NCBI RefSeq assembly: GCF_900119845.1
Contig: NZ_FPKU01000001.1
Span: 467,528 to 531,527 of the forward strand
DNA length: 64,000 nucleotides
Source: Devosia enhydra
Lineage (GTDB): Bacteria > Pseudomonadota > Alphaproteobacteria > Rhizobiales > Devosiaceae
Reading direction: 5' to 3'
Shown in pieces: positions 36,248 to 45,560 of the stretch. Numbering within the stretch: the stretch's first letter is position 1; every line of letters starts with the position of its first letter. Made by a program: the position numbers and the translations under genes. The notes beneath the pieces are model-generated. The model worked only from the letters and a program-made list of their open reading frames with translations. It was not told the DNA's origin and made no database searches.

Positions 36248-36568
36248 ATGAAGATCGTCGTCACGGACCAGGAAGGCGTTGTCCATGAGCTCGAGGGGCT
36301 CGATGGCTGGCGCGTGATGGAAATCATCCGCGACTGGGGGCTCAACATCAAGGCGGAATGCGGCGGCAGCTGCACCTGCGCCACCTGCCATGTCTATGTC
36401 GATGCCGCCTGGGCAGACCAGCTGGTCGAGCCGAGTGACGACGAGGAAGACCTGCTGTTTTCCACCACCGACAAGAAGCCCACCTCGCGGCTGTCATGCC
36501 AGATCCTGATGCGCGACGAGCTCGACGGGCTCAAGGTGACCCTTGCGCCATCGGCCGCCAAGGACTGA
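36248..36568 (+). CDS. [2Fe-2S] ferredoxin of the adrenodoxin/putidaredoxin type
   Basis: A 106-residue plant-type-fold ferredoxin. Ligands are Cys38, Cys44, Cys47 (AECGGSCTCATCHVYVD) and Cys84 (SRLSCQILM), with the expected spacing; an additional Cys42 lies inside the loop. It transfers electrons to partners such as P450s or Fe-S cluster assembly. The FdxB-like form in alphaproteobacteria often lies alone, as here, so the partner is not indicated. It is followed by an EAL protein with a gap of 121 bases. Confidence 0.92.
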   Translation: MKIVVTDQEGVVHELEGLDGWRVMEIIRDWGLNIKAECGGSCTCATCHVYVDAAWADQLVEPSDDEEDLLFSTTDKKPTSRLSCQILMRDELDGLKVTLAPSAAKD

Positions 36569-36689
36569 GCGAGGCCACTGCCTTCCGTCGCCATGCGCGG
36601 CGCGCGATCGCTCGAGACTGCACGTACGGATTAACGCAATCTAGACGGTGGCTGCGGATACTGGCTGCATCCGAAACCCCGGAACAGCC

Positions 36690-37490
36690 ATGGGCCAGTC
36701 GACAGTCTGCGCAAATTGCCGCTCGGTCACCGAATTTCCCGTGGCCTTCACGATGGCCTTCCAGCCGATCGTGGATGTGTGCGGCAACCATCTCTGGGGC
36801 CACGAGGCGCTGGTGCGCGGCAGCGGCGGCGAGGGTGCCGCGAGCGTGCTGCGGCATGTCGACGACACCAACCGCTATGCCTTCGATCAGGCCTGCCGTG
36901 TCAAGGCGATCGAACTCGCCGGGCGACATATCGGGGATCGCCATGGCCGCCTGAGCATCAATTTCATGCCCAATGCGGTCTACGAACCGCGGGCCTGCAT
37001 CCGCCTCTCGCTGGAGGCGGCGCGCGAAAGCGGCTTCGACCCCAAGCGCCTGATGTTCGAATTCACCGAGGACGAGCGCATCGCCGATGCGGCGCACACC
37101 AAGCGGATCATCGATGCCTATCGCCGCATGGGCTTCCTGACCGCCATCGATGATTTCGGGGCCGGCTTTGCCGGTCTTTCGCTGCTGGCGGAATTCCAGC
37201 CCGACATCATCAAGCTCGACATGGCGTTGGTCCGTGGGCTCGATGGCAATGAGCGGCGCCGCACCATCGTGGGGGCGCTGGCATCGCTGGCGGCCGCGCT
37301 CGAAATCACCGTGCTCGCCGAGGGTGTAGAAACCCAGGGTGAGATGCAGGCGCTGCGCGACGCCGGCATCAGCCTTCAGCAGGGCTATTTCTTCGGGCGG
37401 CCTGCGCTCGAGCGCTTCGAGGTGCCGGCGGGCTTCGCTGCGGGCGAGGAGCGTGGCCGCATCATCCCGTTCGTTGCGGCGACGCTCTGA
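36690..37490 (+). CDS. EAL-domain cyclic-di-GMP phosphodiesterase
   Basis: A 266-residue protein with one EAL domain from about residue 18 on. Catalytic features are present: EAL at 39-41 (WGHEALVRG), the Asn in SINFMPN, the Glu in FEFTEDERI, the DDFGAG loop and the late EGVET. It should therefore cleave cyclic-di-GMP to pGpG. A short N-terminal CxxC (Cys7, Cys10) comes before the domain and could bind metal or sense redox state. There is no membrane segment, so it is cytoplasmic. An in-frame ATG at 36648 is the alternative start. Confidence 0.85.
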   Translation: MGQSTVCANCRSVTEFPVAFTMAFQPIVDVCGNHLWGHEALVRGSGGEGAASVLRHVDDTNRYAFDQACRVKAIELAGRHIGDRHGRLSINFMPNAVYEPRACIRLSLEAARESGFDPKRLMFEFTEDERIADAAHTKRIIDAYRRMGFLTAIDDFGAGFAGLSLLAEFQPDIIKLDMALVRGLDGNERRRTIVGALASLAAALEITVLAEGVETQGEMQALRDAGISLQQGYFFGRPALERFEVPAGFAAGEERGRIIPFVAATL

Positions 37491-38507
37491 TCAGGACCTG
37501 GTTTCCGGACGATCCATCACGTTCACAAGCTCGGACAGGAAATCGCGGACCTTCGGCTGCGGCGCCACGGTAAAGGGCAACGGGCGGACGACGATCATCG
37601 CCGCGATGCCGACACGCACCGTCATCAGCCCGTTGACGACGCCTTCGCCCAGCCGGGCCGAAAGCTTGGCCGCCAAGCCCTGACCCACCAGTTGCTCGAC
37701 CACCCCATCGGTGAGCACCAGCCCGCCGGTGACGGCGAGGTGCTGCAGGATCGCACCGGCAAGGCGCCATGAGCCGATGAGGCCGGGCCGCGCGCCATAG
37801 AGCCGAGCGATGGCGCCTCCGAGCCGCACGCTTTCATAGACCACGAAGGCGATATCGACGAGCGCGCGCGGCGAGACGGTGGTGACCACCGCAACGCGGC
37901 GCGCCGAGGCGGCGGTGAGCGCGCGAGCGCGGGCATCGAGCGGGGCGAGCAGCCGGCGCTCGGCGAGGCGCACCATCTCGGCGCCATCAAAGAGCTGGTC
38001 GCGCTCGCTGCGCAGGGCGGTGTTGGCTGCATCGAGATCAGGGCGGCCGGCATAGATGGTGTCGAGTTCTGCGAGCAGGCGCTGGCCATCGCCGCGATGG
38101 TCGGTGGCGAGGATCTCGGTGGCGCGCCGCCTCAGATGGGCGACTTCCGCAAGCCGCCGCACGGCGAGGATTTCGCGGATGAGCAGGGCGGTGCCGGCGA
38201 GCAGTGCCACCATCAGCACCGCGAGGCCAATCCAGCCCAGTGCCGGATAGGTGGCAAAGAGGTCGCGAATCAGCCGATCTGCGGCGAGGCCGATGCCGAG
38301 CCCGACCAGCATGCCGATGGCGCCGATGAAAAGCTTGCGGATGGCGCCGCCTTTTTTCGGCGGAAGGGCCGGATCGACGAGAATTTCAGGATCAGGCTCG
38401 GCCACCGGATCGAGCGCGACCCGATCGACCGCGATGGCGCGGGGCGGGCGGGTGCGCAAGGGCTCGTCGGTCTCGGGCGCGATGGGAATGGCGCGGGGCG
38501 GTTTCAT
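37491..38507 (-). CDS. TIGR01620/YcjF family membrane protein
   Basis: A 338-residue protein with two N-terminal helices (about residues 75-120) after a polar, Pro/Arg-rich start, then a helical middle and a C-terminal hydrophobic domain related to DUF697 (VAVVTTVSPRALVDIAFVVY, ARLYGARPGLIGSWRL). It pairs with YcjX-type GTPases; the joint function is not known, though the E. coli pair is linked to envelope stress. Its ATG overlaps the stop of the upstream ycjX-like gene (ATGA). Confidence 0.88.
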   Translation of the reverse strand: MKPPRAIPIAPETDEPLRTRPPRAIAVDRVALDPVAEPDPEILVDPALPPKKGGAIRKLFIGAIGMLVGLGIGLAADRLIRDLFATYPALGWIGLAVLMVALLAGTALLIREILAVRRLAEVAHLRRRATEILATDHRGDGQRLLAELDTIYAGRPDLDAANTALRSERDQLFDGAEMVRLAERRLLAPLDARARALTAASARRVAVVTTVSPRALVDIAFVVYESVRLGGAIARLYGARPGLIGSWRLAGAILQHLAVTGGLVLTDGVVEQLVGQGLAAKLSARLGEGVVNGLMTVRVGIAAMIVVRPLPFTVAPQPKVRDFLSELVNVMDRPETRS

Positions 38508-39967
38508 CGCATCCGGTCTCCGATGAGGAAATCGAGCGCCCGGTCGAACCGGATGTGGGGCAGGATCAACTGGCCGTCGGGTCCGCGCGGCAGATCGGGC
38601 GGCAGGAAGCGCAGGAAACGCAGGCCCGGACCGGCGCCGTCATCGAACACCCTGTCCGGATCGTCCGGCAAGTCACCGGGAAACAGGGCGATTTCGGACT
38701 TTCCATCATAGGTGACGCCATCGAGCGTCTCGCCCGGCTCCGGGCGACCGATGATGGTGGGAAAGGTCTCGCCACCCTCGCGGAAACTGCCTTCGCGGGT
38801 AGCGCGCAGGGCGGCGATCGCCAGCGAGGCGGTGCGGGTGCCGGCGAAGCGGGCGCGATTGGCGGCGTTGCCGACGAGGCGGTTCAAAATACGCTCCAGC
38901 CGATCATGCGAAGTGTGGTGGATATGGTCGGCCTTGGTGGCGCAAAAGAGGATGCGGTCGATGCGCCGCGAGAAAGGGCGCAGCAGGGGATTGACCTCGC
39001 CCTGCCGGAAGCAGGCTAAGATCTCTGTCATCGCGGTTTCAAGATCAGCGACCGCCGCTGGCCCGGCATTGAGGGCCCGTAGCGCATCGACCAGCACCAC
39101 CTGCCGGTCGAGCCGGGCGAAGTGATCGCGGAAGAAGGGGCGCACGACCACCGACTTGTACGCCTCGAAGCGGCGTTCGAGCATGGCGTGCAGGCTGGCC
39201 GAGGGCGCGGCGTCGTCGCGAGGGGGGAGGGGCGCGAAGGTGAGGGCGGGAGAGCCTTCAAGATCGCCAGGCATGAGGAAGCGGCCGGGTGCCAGCGCCG
39301 AGAGCGCCCGCCCATCTTCGCGGCTCTTGCGAAGATAGGCGGTGAAAACGCGGGCGAGGGTTTCGGCAGTCGGATCGCTGGCAGGTGCGAGCGGATCGGT
39401 GGCAGCAAGGGCTGCAAGGAAGGGGCTGGCGTCTTCGCCGCCGCGGCTGCGCATGCGCTCGAGGGTAGCGGCGCTCCACTGGGCGTAACTTTGGGCCAGC
39501 AGCGGCAGGTCGAGAAGCCACTCGCCGGGATAATCGACGATATCGAGATGAAGCGTCGAGGTGCCCCGAAGCCCCGCGGTCCAGCGGGTCGAGCGGTAGC
39601 GCAGGGTGATGCGCAACTGCGAGATGCGCCGGGTCGATTCCGGCCAGCTCGGTGGATCGGCCGAGAGGGCGGCCAGATGCTGCTCGAAGGCAAAGCGCGG
39701 CATGGCGCGATCGGGATATTCGGTGAGCGCGCCACCCAGCAGCCGACCCTCGGCGACGGGCGCGAACGCGGGCAGCCGGCCACTGGCGACGAGGTTCTGC
39801 ACCAGAGCGGTGATGAACACCGTCTTGCCGGCCCGCGACAGGCCGGTGACGCCCAGCCGCAAAGTGGGCACGAAGGTACCGGTGGCGCTTTCGGCGAGAT
39901 TCGCGAGCGCAATGCCGATCTCGTCGGCAAGTGTGGTGGCAGGGGCCAAGCGGATACTCCTCGACAC
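38504..39967 (-). CDS. YcjX-family P-loop ATPase/GTPase
   Basis: A 487-residue member of the YcjX (DUF463) family. The P-loop is GLSRAGKT (residues 42-49), preceded by TLRLGVTG; the likely Walker B region is LHLDIVDYPGEWLLDLPLL, and FCATKADHIHHTSHDRLE holds the TKAD-type nucleotide specificity motif. It binds GTP or ATP in the cytoplasm or at the membrane through its partner protein encoded downstream. The two form an operon with an overlapping stop and start. Confidence 0.92.
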   Translation of the reverse strand: MSRSIRLAPATTLADEIGIALANLAESATGTFVPTLRLGVTGLSRAGKTVFITALVQNLVASGRLPAFAPVAEGRLLGGALTEYPDRAMPRFAFEQHLAALSADPPSWPESTRRISQLRITLRYRSTRWTAGLRGTSTLHLDIVDYPGEWLLDLPLLAQSYAQWSAATLERMRSRGGEDASPFLAALAATDPLAPASDPTAETLARVFTAYLRKSREDGRALSALAPGRFLMPGDLEGSPALTFAPLPPRDDAAPSASLHAMLERRFEAYKSVVVRPFFRDHFARLDRQVVLVDALRALNAGPAAVADLETAMTEILACFRQGEVNPLLRPFSRRIDRILFCATKADHIHHTSHDRLERILNRLVGNAANRARFAGTRTASLAIAALRATREGSFREGGETFPTIIGRPEPGETLDGVTYDGKSEIALFPGDLPDDPDRVFDDGAGPGLRFLRFLPPDLPRGPDGQLILPHIRFDRALDFLIGDRMR

Positions 39968-40116
39968 CCAGACTTAGTTCATGGGCCAGCCGTTGCAAGA
40001 CCGAGCAAGGCGCGAGCCGGCATCCGGGTTCCACCCGGCTTGAACCGGCGGCGCGATCGCAGCCATATGCGATAATGCGATTGTGATCGCGGGGGTTCTC
40101 GATTTCTTCATGGCTT

Positions 40117-42081
40117 GTGGGCTCGATTATCGGAATGCCACGCGTCGTCGAGAAAAACGGGCCAATAGATTCGCCCGATATCGTAGGATTTGAACCGCCC
40201 GCCGAACCAGTGGTGGCGCTGCATGACGCGGTGACGCGGCTGCTCATCGAGAAAAAACAGCTGGCGCTGACCGACCTTGCGGTGGCGTTGCGCCGTCAGC
40301 ACGAATGGGGGTCGAGCCTCGCGCGGACCGTGATCGGGCTCGGCTTTGTCCGGCCGATGGATTATTATCGTGCGGTTGCAGAGGTTTACGAGGTTCCCTT
40401 CGTCAATCTCCAGGATGATCCTGTCGATGCCACGCTGACGCGCGTGGAAGAGCGCAGCGACTATGCCGAGCTCAATGTGCTGCCGTGGCGGCGGGTCAAT
40501 GGCCGGCTGATGCTGGCCACCATCGAAATCAGCCCGGATCTGATCAGATGGGCCGATGAGCGGTTCGGCGCCGAAAACTACGATTTCGTCGTTACCTCAC
40601 CCTTCGACATCCTGTGGCAGACGAGCGAGCTCTTCCGGCAATGGGACAGCTATTTCGCGCGTGAGGCGCTGTTTGCCTGGAAGCCCGAGCATTCCGCCAA
40701 GACGACGCTGAGCAAATCGCAAAAGATCGCCGTCGCGGTCATGGCCGGCATGCTGGCGATGGCGCTGATCCTTGCGCCGATGGGTACGGCGGTGGTGCTG
40801 ATGGCGGTCTTCACCACCATCTACACCATCACTTTCGTCTTCAAATTCGTGCTGACCTTCGTGGGGGCCTCGCGCAAGGCAGACATGGAAATCTCGCCCG
40901 AAGCGGTGAAGGCGGTGCGCGACGCGGACCTGCCGATCTACACCGTGCTCGTGCCGATGTTCCGCGAGGCCAAGGTCTTGCCGCTGCTGACCCGTTCGCT
41001 CAAGGGGCTCGATTATCCGGCGAGTAAGCTCGAGGTGAAGCTGGTGCTCGAGGAGGAGGATACCGAGACCATCGATGCGGCCAAGGCGTTGCGGCTGCCC
41101 GGCACCTTCGAGATCATCCGCGTGCCCAAGAGCCAGCCCAAGACCAAGCCCAAGGCCTGCAATTATGCGTTGCAGTTCTGCCGGGGCGAGTTCGTGACCA
41201 TCTATGATGCCGAGGACCAGCCCGAGCCCGACCAGCTCAAGAAGGCGGTGCTGGCGTTCCGCAATTCAGACGAAAAGCTCGCCTGCGTGCAGGGTCGGCT
41301 CAACTATTTCAACCGGGGCGAGAACTGGCTGACGCGCATGTTCACGCTCGAATACAGCCAGTGGTTCGATTTTCTGCTGCCCGGGCTCGACTGGCTGAAG
41401 GTGCCCATTCCGCTCGGCGGCACATCGAACCATTTCAAGCTCGCCGTGCTGCGCAAGGTAGGGGCGTGGGACCCCTATAACGTGACCGAGGATGCCGATC
41501 TGGGGGTGCGGCTGGCGCAGGAGGGCTATACCGTTGGGGTGATCAACTCGACCACCTTCGAGGAGGCCAACGGCGTTCTGCCCAGCTGGATCAAGCAGCG
41601 CTCGCGCTGGATCAAGGGCTATATGCAGACCTGGCTGGTGCATATGCGCCACCCGATCCAGCTGTGGAAGTCGATCGGCACCAAGGGCTTCTTCGCCTTC
41701 CACTTCTTCATTGGCGCGCCGCCCTTCACCATGCTGCTGGCGCCGATCCTCTGGATCATCACGCTTCTTGTTTGGCTGACGACGACCTTCGAGTTCGGCT
41801 GGCTTTTCCCCGAGCCCTTCGGAACCATGGCGCTGTTCAACCTCATCATCGGCAATCTCTTCCTCGTCTATTTCGGCGTGGTGGCGGCGCTGAAGCGCAA
41901 ATATTACGACCTCGTGCCGGTAGGCATCCTGCTGCCGGTCTATTGGGTGCTGCACTCGATCGCGGCCTACAAGGCGTTCTGGCAGCTGATCGTGAACCCG
42001 CATTACTGGGAAAAGACCGAGCACGGCACATCGAGCGTGACGCAGAAGACGCTCGAAGAGGTGAAGGCGACGCTGAAATGA
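40117..42081 (+). CDS. Family 2 glycosyltransferase with N-terminal MshEN-like domain
   Basis: A 654-residue membrane enzyme. Residues about 30-150 resemble the N-terminal domain of type II secretion ATPases (SLARTVIGLGFVRPMDYYRA, AEVYEVPFVNLQ). Two helices lie around 205-250. The GT-A domain follows with IYTVLVPMFREAKVLPLLTR, the acidic site at 364-367 (YDAED), TEDADLGVRLAQEG and the processive QxxRW motif at 494-498, and then three or four helices. It probably makes or exports a polysaccharide. MshEN domains can bind cyclic-di-GMP, so control by that messenger is possible. The GTG start at 40117 is uncertain; ATG 40135 is an alternative. It overlaps the next gene by ATGA. Confidence 0.85.
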   Translation: MGSIIGMPRVVEKNGPIDSPDIVGFEPPAEPVVALHDAVTRLLIEKKQLALTDLAVALRRQHEWGSSLARTVIGLGFVRPMDYYRAVAEVYEVPFVNLQDDPVDATLTRVEERSDYAELNVLPWRRVNGRLMLATIEISPDLIRWADERFGAENYDFVVTSPFDILWQTSELFRQWDSYFAREALFAWKPEHSAKTTLSKSQKIAVAVMAGMLAMALILAPMGTAVVLMAVFTTIYTITFVFKFVLTFVGASRKADMEISPEAVKAVRDADLPIYTVLVPMFREAKVLPLLTRSLKGLDYPASKLEVKLVLEEEDTETIDAAKALRLPGTFEIIRVPKSQPKTKPKACNYALQFCRGEFVTIYDAEDQPEPDQLKKAVLAFRNSDEKLACVQGRLNYFNRGENWLTRMFTLEYSQWFDFLLPGLDWLKVPIPLGGTSNHFKLAVLRKVGAWDPYNVTEDADLGVRLAQEGYTVGVINSTTFEEANGVLPSWIKQRSRWIKGYMQTWLVHMRHPIQLWKSIGTKGFFAFHFFIGAPPFTMLLAPILWIITLLVWLTTTFEFGWLFPEPFGTMALFNLIIGNLFLVYFGVVAALKRKYYDLVPVGILLPVYWVLHSIAAYKAFWQLIVNPHYWEKTEHGTSSVTQKTLEEVKATLK

Positions 42082-43241
42082 GCGATGCCGCGGTAACGAG
42101 CCCCCCGGCGATCGTCGCCCCGCCCGCGCGGCCGGCAAAGCCGCTCTGGCGACCGGCGACGCTGATCATTGCGCTCAGCGCCCTCGTGATGCTGACGCTA
42201 TTGGCCTACCTCGTGGTGGAAGCGGGCTATCTGCGGGCCGACATCGAGGCGCTGCAGGGCGGCGAGGCCTGGCGCACGGGCGGCTGGATGGCGCAGGTGG
42301 TGCTGCGCGTCGTCAGCCTTCTTCCCGATGCGGAGTGGCAGGCCGTCGTGCTCGCGCTGATGGCGGCGAGTGTCACGGGCGTGATGTTCGGCGTGCTCTA
42401 TCACCGCTTGCGCCTCAATGGCTGGACGGTGCTCGGCGCCATCGTGATCGTCGCCACCCTCGGGCTGCATGCGGGCGAGCTCTATGCCCTCACCGCTTCG
42501 AGCCGCGCCATTCCGCTCTATATCGCGCTCGCCGCGCTGATCCCGGCCATCCGGGCGCTCGAGGATGTGGGCGATGTGCAATCGGCCATCACCTTCGGCA
42601 TGGTGCTGCCGCTGTTGCTGCTGGCCAGCCCGATCACGACGCTGCTGATCGTGCCGCTGACCATAGCGGGCGCGCTCGCCAATCCCGACAGCTGGCGCGA
42701 TGGCCGCGCCTTCGTGGCCATGCTGCTGGTGGCAATCCTGCCGACGCTGATCGTCGCCTCGGGTGTCATCGGCTATGCCGTGCAGGCGCGGCTCGACCTC
42801 ACGCTGATCCTTTCCACCTATATCCGCACCTATGCGCAGATCCGGGTGGGGGATATCAGCGGCAGCCTGATGGCGCTGCTGGCCTTCGCGCCCGTGGGGC
42901 TCGTGCCGCTGCTCTATTGCGTCTGGCGCAAACTGCCCGAGCGTCGCCGCTATGTGTGGAGCGCGCTGGCCGTGGTGGGCCTGCCGCTTTATCTCGCCAT
43001 GGCGCGCCAGACCTTTCCCAGCACCATGTCGGCCATCGTGCCGCCGCTGGCGCTGGTGACGGCGTTCGTGTCGTGGCTCTCGGTGGTGCGCCTGCCCTTC
43101 GCGCTCCGAGCCCTCAGCGTGGGACTGATGCTGGCTTCGGCGGTATTGAGCTGGTGGGTCACCGGGCTCTGGGATGATCCCGAATGGAAGGCGACGCTGT
43201 GGGCGCTCGCCGCGCCGGTTATGGGGTGGGTGGGCGGCTGA
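42078..43241 (+). CDS. Hypothetical polytopic membrane protein, partner of the glycosyltransferase
   Basis: A 387-residue protein with about ten hydrophobic helices after a Pro/Ala-rich cytoplasmic start. No family motif is recognised. Two loops carry charged patches (YVVEAGYLRADIEALQGGE-like after helix 1; TYIRTYAQIRVGDISG in the middle). Its ATG overlaps the stop of the glycosyltransferase gene, which strongly suggests the two work together, perhaps in export of the sugar chain (inference). Confidence 0.7.
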   Translation: MSDAAVTSPPAIVAPPARPAKPLWRPATLIIALSALVMLTLLAYLVVEAGYLRADIEALQGGEAWRTGGWMAQVVLRVVSLLPDAEWQAVVLALMAASVTGVMFGVLYHRLRLNGWTVLGAIVIVATLGLHAGELYALTASSRAIPLYIALAALIPAIRALEDVGDVQSAITFGMVLPLLLLASPITTLLIVPLTIAGALANPDSWRDGRAFVAMLLVAILPTLIVASGVIGYAVQARLDLTLILSTYIRTYAQIRVGDISGSLMALLAFAPVGLVPLLYCVWRKLPERRRYVWSALAVVGLPLYLAMARQTFPSTMSAIVPPLALVTAFVSWLSVVRLPFALRALSVGLMLASAVLSWWVTGLWDDPEWKATLWALAAPVMGWVGG

Positions 43242-43268
43242 GATCAGGCCCCTTTCCCCGGTGTCATT

Positions 43269-43335
43269 CCTGCGAAAGCAGAAATCTCTGTTAGCAAGGT
43301 AGGCCCCCGTAAACGGAGGTCCCTGCTTTCGCAGG
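43269..43335. repeat. Intergenic inverted repeat, 13-bp arms
   Basis: The arms CCTGCGAAAGCAG (43269-43281) and CTGCTTTCGCAGG (43323-43335) are perfect complements, 41 bases apart. The right part resembles the common TCCCTGCTTTCGCAGGGA dispersed repeat. Confidence 0.8.
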
Positions 43336-43363
43336 GACGACGTGGTGAGGGGTGGGGTTAGGG

Positions 43364-43394
43364 CCCTCGTCCTTCGACAGGCTCAGGATGAGGG
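43364..43394. repeat. Dispersed intergenic repeat (short CTCGTCCTTCGA form)
   Basis: CCCTCGTCCTTCGACAGGC and a following TCAGGATGAGGG form a hairpin whose ten-base outer arms pair with one G-T mismatch. It is a shorter relative of the unit at 5126-5168. Confidence 0.7.
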
Positions 43395-43434
43395 CCGGTC
43401 CGGGCTCCGTGTGAGCCCCTCCCTCGCACGCCCC

Positions 43435-43490
43435 CTGTCATCGATCCGTCACCGGGCAGTCATGGTGCTGTGATGGGCGCTCCGTAGTTT
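43435..43490 (+). promoter_or_regulatory. Tandem Pho boxes and -10 element of phoX
   Basis: Four heptamers follow one another at an exact 11-base period: CTGTCAT (43435), CCGTCAC (43446), CAGTCAT (43457) and CTGTGAT (43468). Each pair makes one PhoB binding site. TAGTTT at 43485-43490 sits ten bases after the last heptamer, the usual place of the -10 box in PhoB-activated promoters without a -35. Confidence 0.82.
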
Positions 43491-43538
43491 GGAACAGCTC
43501 TACTTTGTGGGCAGAAATTCCAATCGCCGGAGGCACTT

Positions 43539-45524
43539 ATGAACGATCTGACGCCAACCTTCCCGACGCAAGGGTTGGAGACGGCCGAGTTCGAGCCCAC
43601 CAACACCACCGCCAACCGCACCATGGGCGAGATCATCGGCGCGCGCTTCTCGCGCCGCGCCCTGCTCAAGGGCTCGCTGGCTGTTTCCGCCATTGCGGCG
43701 ACCGTGGGCCCGGTGGCGCTGTTCACCGCCGACCGCGCGCAGGCGCAGGAGAACGGCACGCGCTTCCTGTTCCCGGAAGTCGAGGCCGGCATCGATGCCG
43801 ACCATCATGTGGCCGAAGGCTATGACGTCGATGTGCTGCTGCGCTGGGGCGATGCGGTGGAAGCCGGCGCGCCGGAATTCGACCCCGCCAACCAGACCGC
43901 CGCGGGCCAGGCCAAGCAGTTCGGCTACAATAACGACTATGTCGGCTATATCCCGCTCGAGGGTTCGGACGAGCACGGCCTGCTGGTCGTGAACCACGAA
44001 TATACCAACGCCCACCTGATGTTCCCCGGCCTCGTGCAGATCGTCGACGGCAAGCCGGTGCAGGGCGATCTTTCGGCCGAGCAGGTCGATATCGAGATCG
44101 CAGCGCATGGCGGCTCGATTGTCGAGATCATGAAGGTCGACGGCAAGTGGCAGGTGGTCAAGGACAGCCCGTACAACCGCCGCATCACCGGCACGACCCC
44201 GATGATCATCACCGGGCCGGCGGCCGGCCATGACCGTCTCAAGACCTCCGTGGACGCGACCGGTACGCAGGCTATCGGCACGCTCAACAACTGCGCCGGC
44301 GGCGTGACGCCCTGGGGCACCTATCTGATGGCCGAAGAGAATTTCCACGGCTATTTCTCGGGTACGCTGCCCGAAGGCCATGCCGAGGCCGCCAACTACA
44401 AGCGTCTCGGCGCGCCGGGCAATTCCTACCAGTGGGCCGGCTTCCACGACCGCTTCGACGTGGCCAAGGAACCCAACGAGATGAACCGCTTCGGCTATAT
44501 CGTCGAAGTGGACCCGATGGACCCGACCTCGACCCCCAAGAAGCGCACCGCCATGGGCCGCTTCAAGCATGAGGGCGCCGAATCCATCGTGGCCGCCGAT
44601 GGCCGCGTGGTGCTCTATACCGGCGACGATGAGCGCTTCGACTATGTCTACAAGTTCGTGACGGCCGGCACCTACAATCCCGACGATCGGGCCGCCAACA
44701 TGGACCTGCTCGACGAGGGCACGCTCTATGTGGCGCGCTTCGAGGAAGACGGCAGCATGGAATGGCTGCCGCTGGTTCATGGCGAAGGTCCGCTCACCGC
44801 CGAAAACGGCTTTAACAGCCAGGCCGACGTGATGATCGAAACCCGTCGTGCCGGCGACCTGCTCGGCGCCACCAAGATGGACCGCCCCGAGGATGTCGAG
44901 CCCAATGCCGCCAACGGCAAGGTCTACCTCATGCTGACCAACAACACCCGCCGCACGGCCGAGCAGATCCACGCGGCGAACCCGCGTGCCTCGAACGCCT
45001 TCGGCCACATCATCGAGATCGCCGAAGAGGGCGGTGACTTCGCCGCGACCAAGGGCACATGGGAAGTGCTGCTCAAATGCGGCGACCCCTCGGTTGCCGA
45101 AGTGGGTGCCACCTTCTCGACCGCGACCACCGAGAATGGCTGGTTCGGCATGCCCGACAACTGCGCCATCGACGCCGATGGCCGGCTCTGGGTTTCCACC
45201 GACGGCAACAACCCCACCGATACCGGCCGTACGGACGGGCTCTGGGCGGTCGAGACCGAAGGCGAAGGCCGCGGCACGTCGCGCCTCTTCTACCGCGTGC
45301 CGGTTGGCGCCGAGATGTGCGGTCCGGTGTTCACCCGCAATGGCGAGACGCTGTTCCTGGCCGTGCAGCATCCGGGCGATGGCGGCGAAGACTGGGACGG
45401 CCATGGCCGCCCGTCCTACTACGAAGATCCGGCGACCCGCTGGCCCGATTTCAACCCCAACCTGCCGGTGCGTCCGTCGGTTGTGGTTGTCACCAAGCAG
45501 GGTGGCGGCAAGATCGCCGTCTGA
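43539..45524 (+). CDS. phoX: PhoX-family alkaline phosphatase
   Basis: A 661-residue exported protein of the PhoX (DUF839) family, calcium/iron-dependent phosphatases that free phosphate from organic esters. The twin-arginine signal (FSRRALLKGSLAVSAIAA, about residues 37-55) lies after a long N-terminus, which sends the folded protein to the periplasm. The body carries LLVVNHEYTNAHLMFPGL, NNCAGGVTPWGTYLMAEENF, GRFKHEGAESIVAADGRVVL and YTGDDERFDYVYKFV, all typical. The start at 43539 follows GGAGG. Two upstream Pho boxes indicate induction by phosphate starvation. The phosphatase activity itself is inferred from family. Confidence 0.92.
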   Translation: MNDLTPTFPTQGLETAEFEPTNTTANRTMGEIIGARFSRRALLKGSLAVSAIAATVGPVALFTADRAQAQENGTRFLFPEVEAGIDADHHVAEGYDVDVLLRWGDAVEAGAPEFDPANQTAAGQAKQFGYNNDYVGYIPLEGSDEHGLLVVNHEYTNAHLMFPGLVQIVDGKPVQGDLSAEQVDIEIAAHGGSIVEIMKVDGKWQVVKDSPYNRRITGTTPMIITGPAAGHDRLKTSVDATGTQAIGTLNNCAGGVTPWGTYLMAEENFHGYFSGTLPEGHAEAANYKRLGAPGNSYQWAGFHDRFDVAKEPNEMNRFGYIVEVDPMDPTSTPKKRTAMGRFKHEGAESIVAADGRVVLYTGDDERFDYVYKFVTAGTYNPDDRAANMDLLDEGTLYVARFEEDGSMEWLPLVHGEGPLTAENGFNSQADVMIETRRAGDLLGATKMDRPEDVEPNAANGKVYLMLTNNTRRTAEQIHAANPRASNAFGHIIEIAEEGGDFAATKGTWEVLLKCGDPSVAEVGATFSTATTENGWFGMPDNCAIDADGRLWVSTDGNNPTDTGRTDGLWAVETEGEGRGTSRLFYRVPVGAEMCGPVFTRNGETLFLAVQHPGDGGEDWDGHGRPSYYEDPATRWPDFNPNLPVRPSVVVVTKQGGGKIAV

Positions 45525-45560
45525 TCGTCGCGGGAAACGTCAGGTAACGCGGCTCTCGTC

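Noticed and set aside
33991-36384. 797-codon open frame opposite cckA and the ferredoxin gene
   Set aside because: Antisense shadow across two real genes; no motif.
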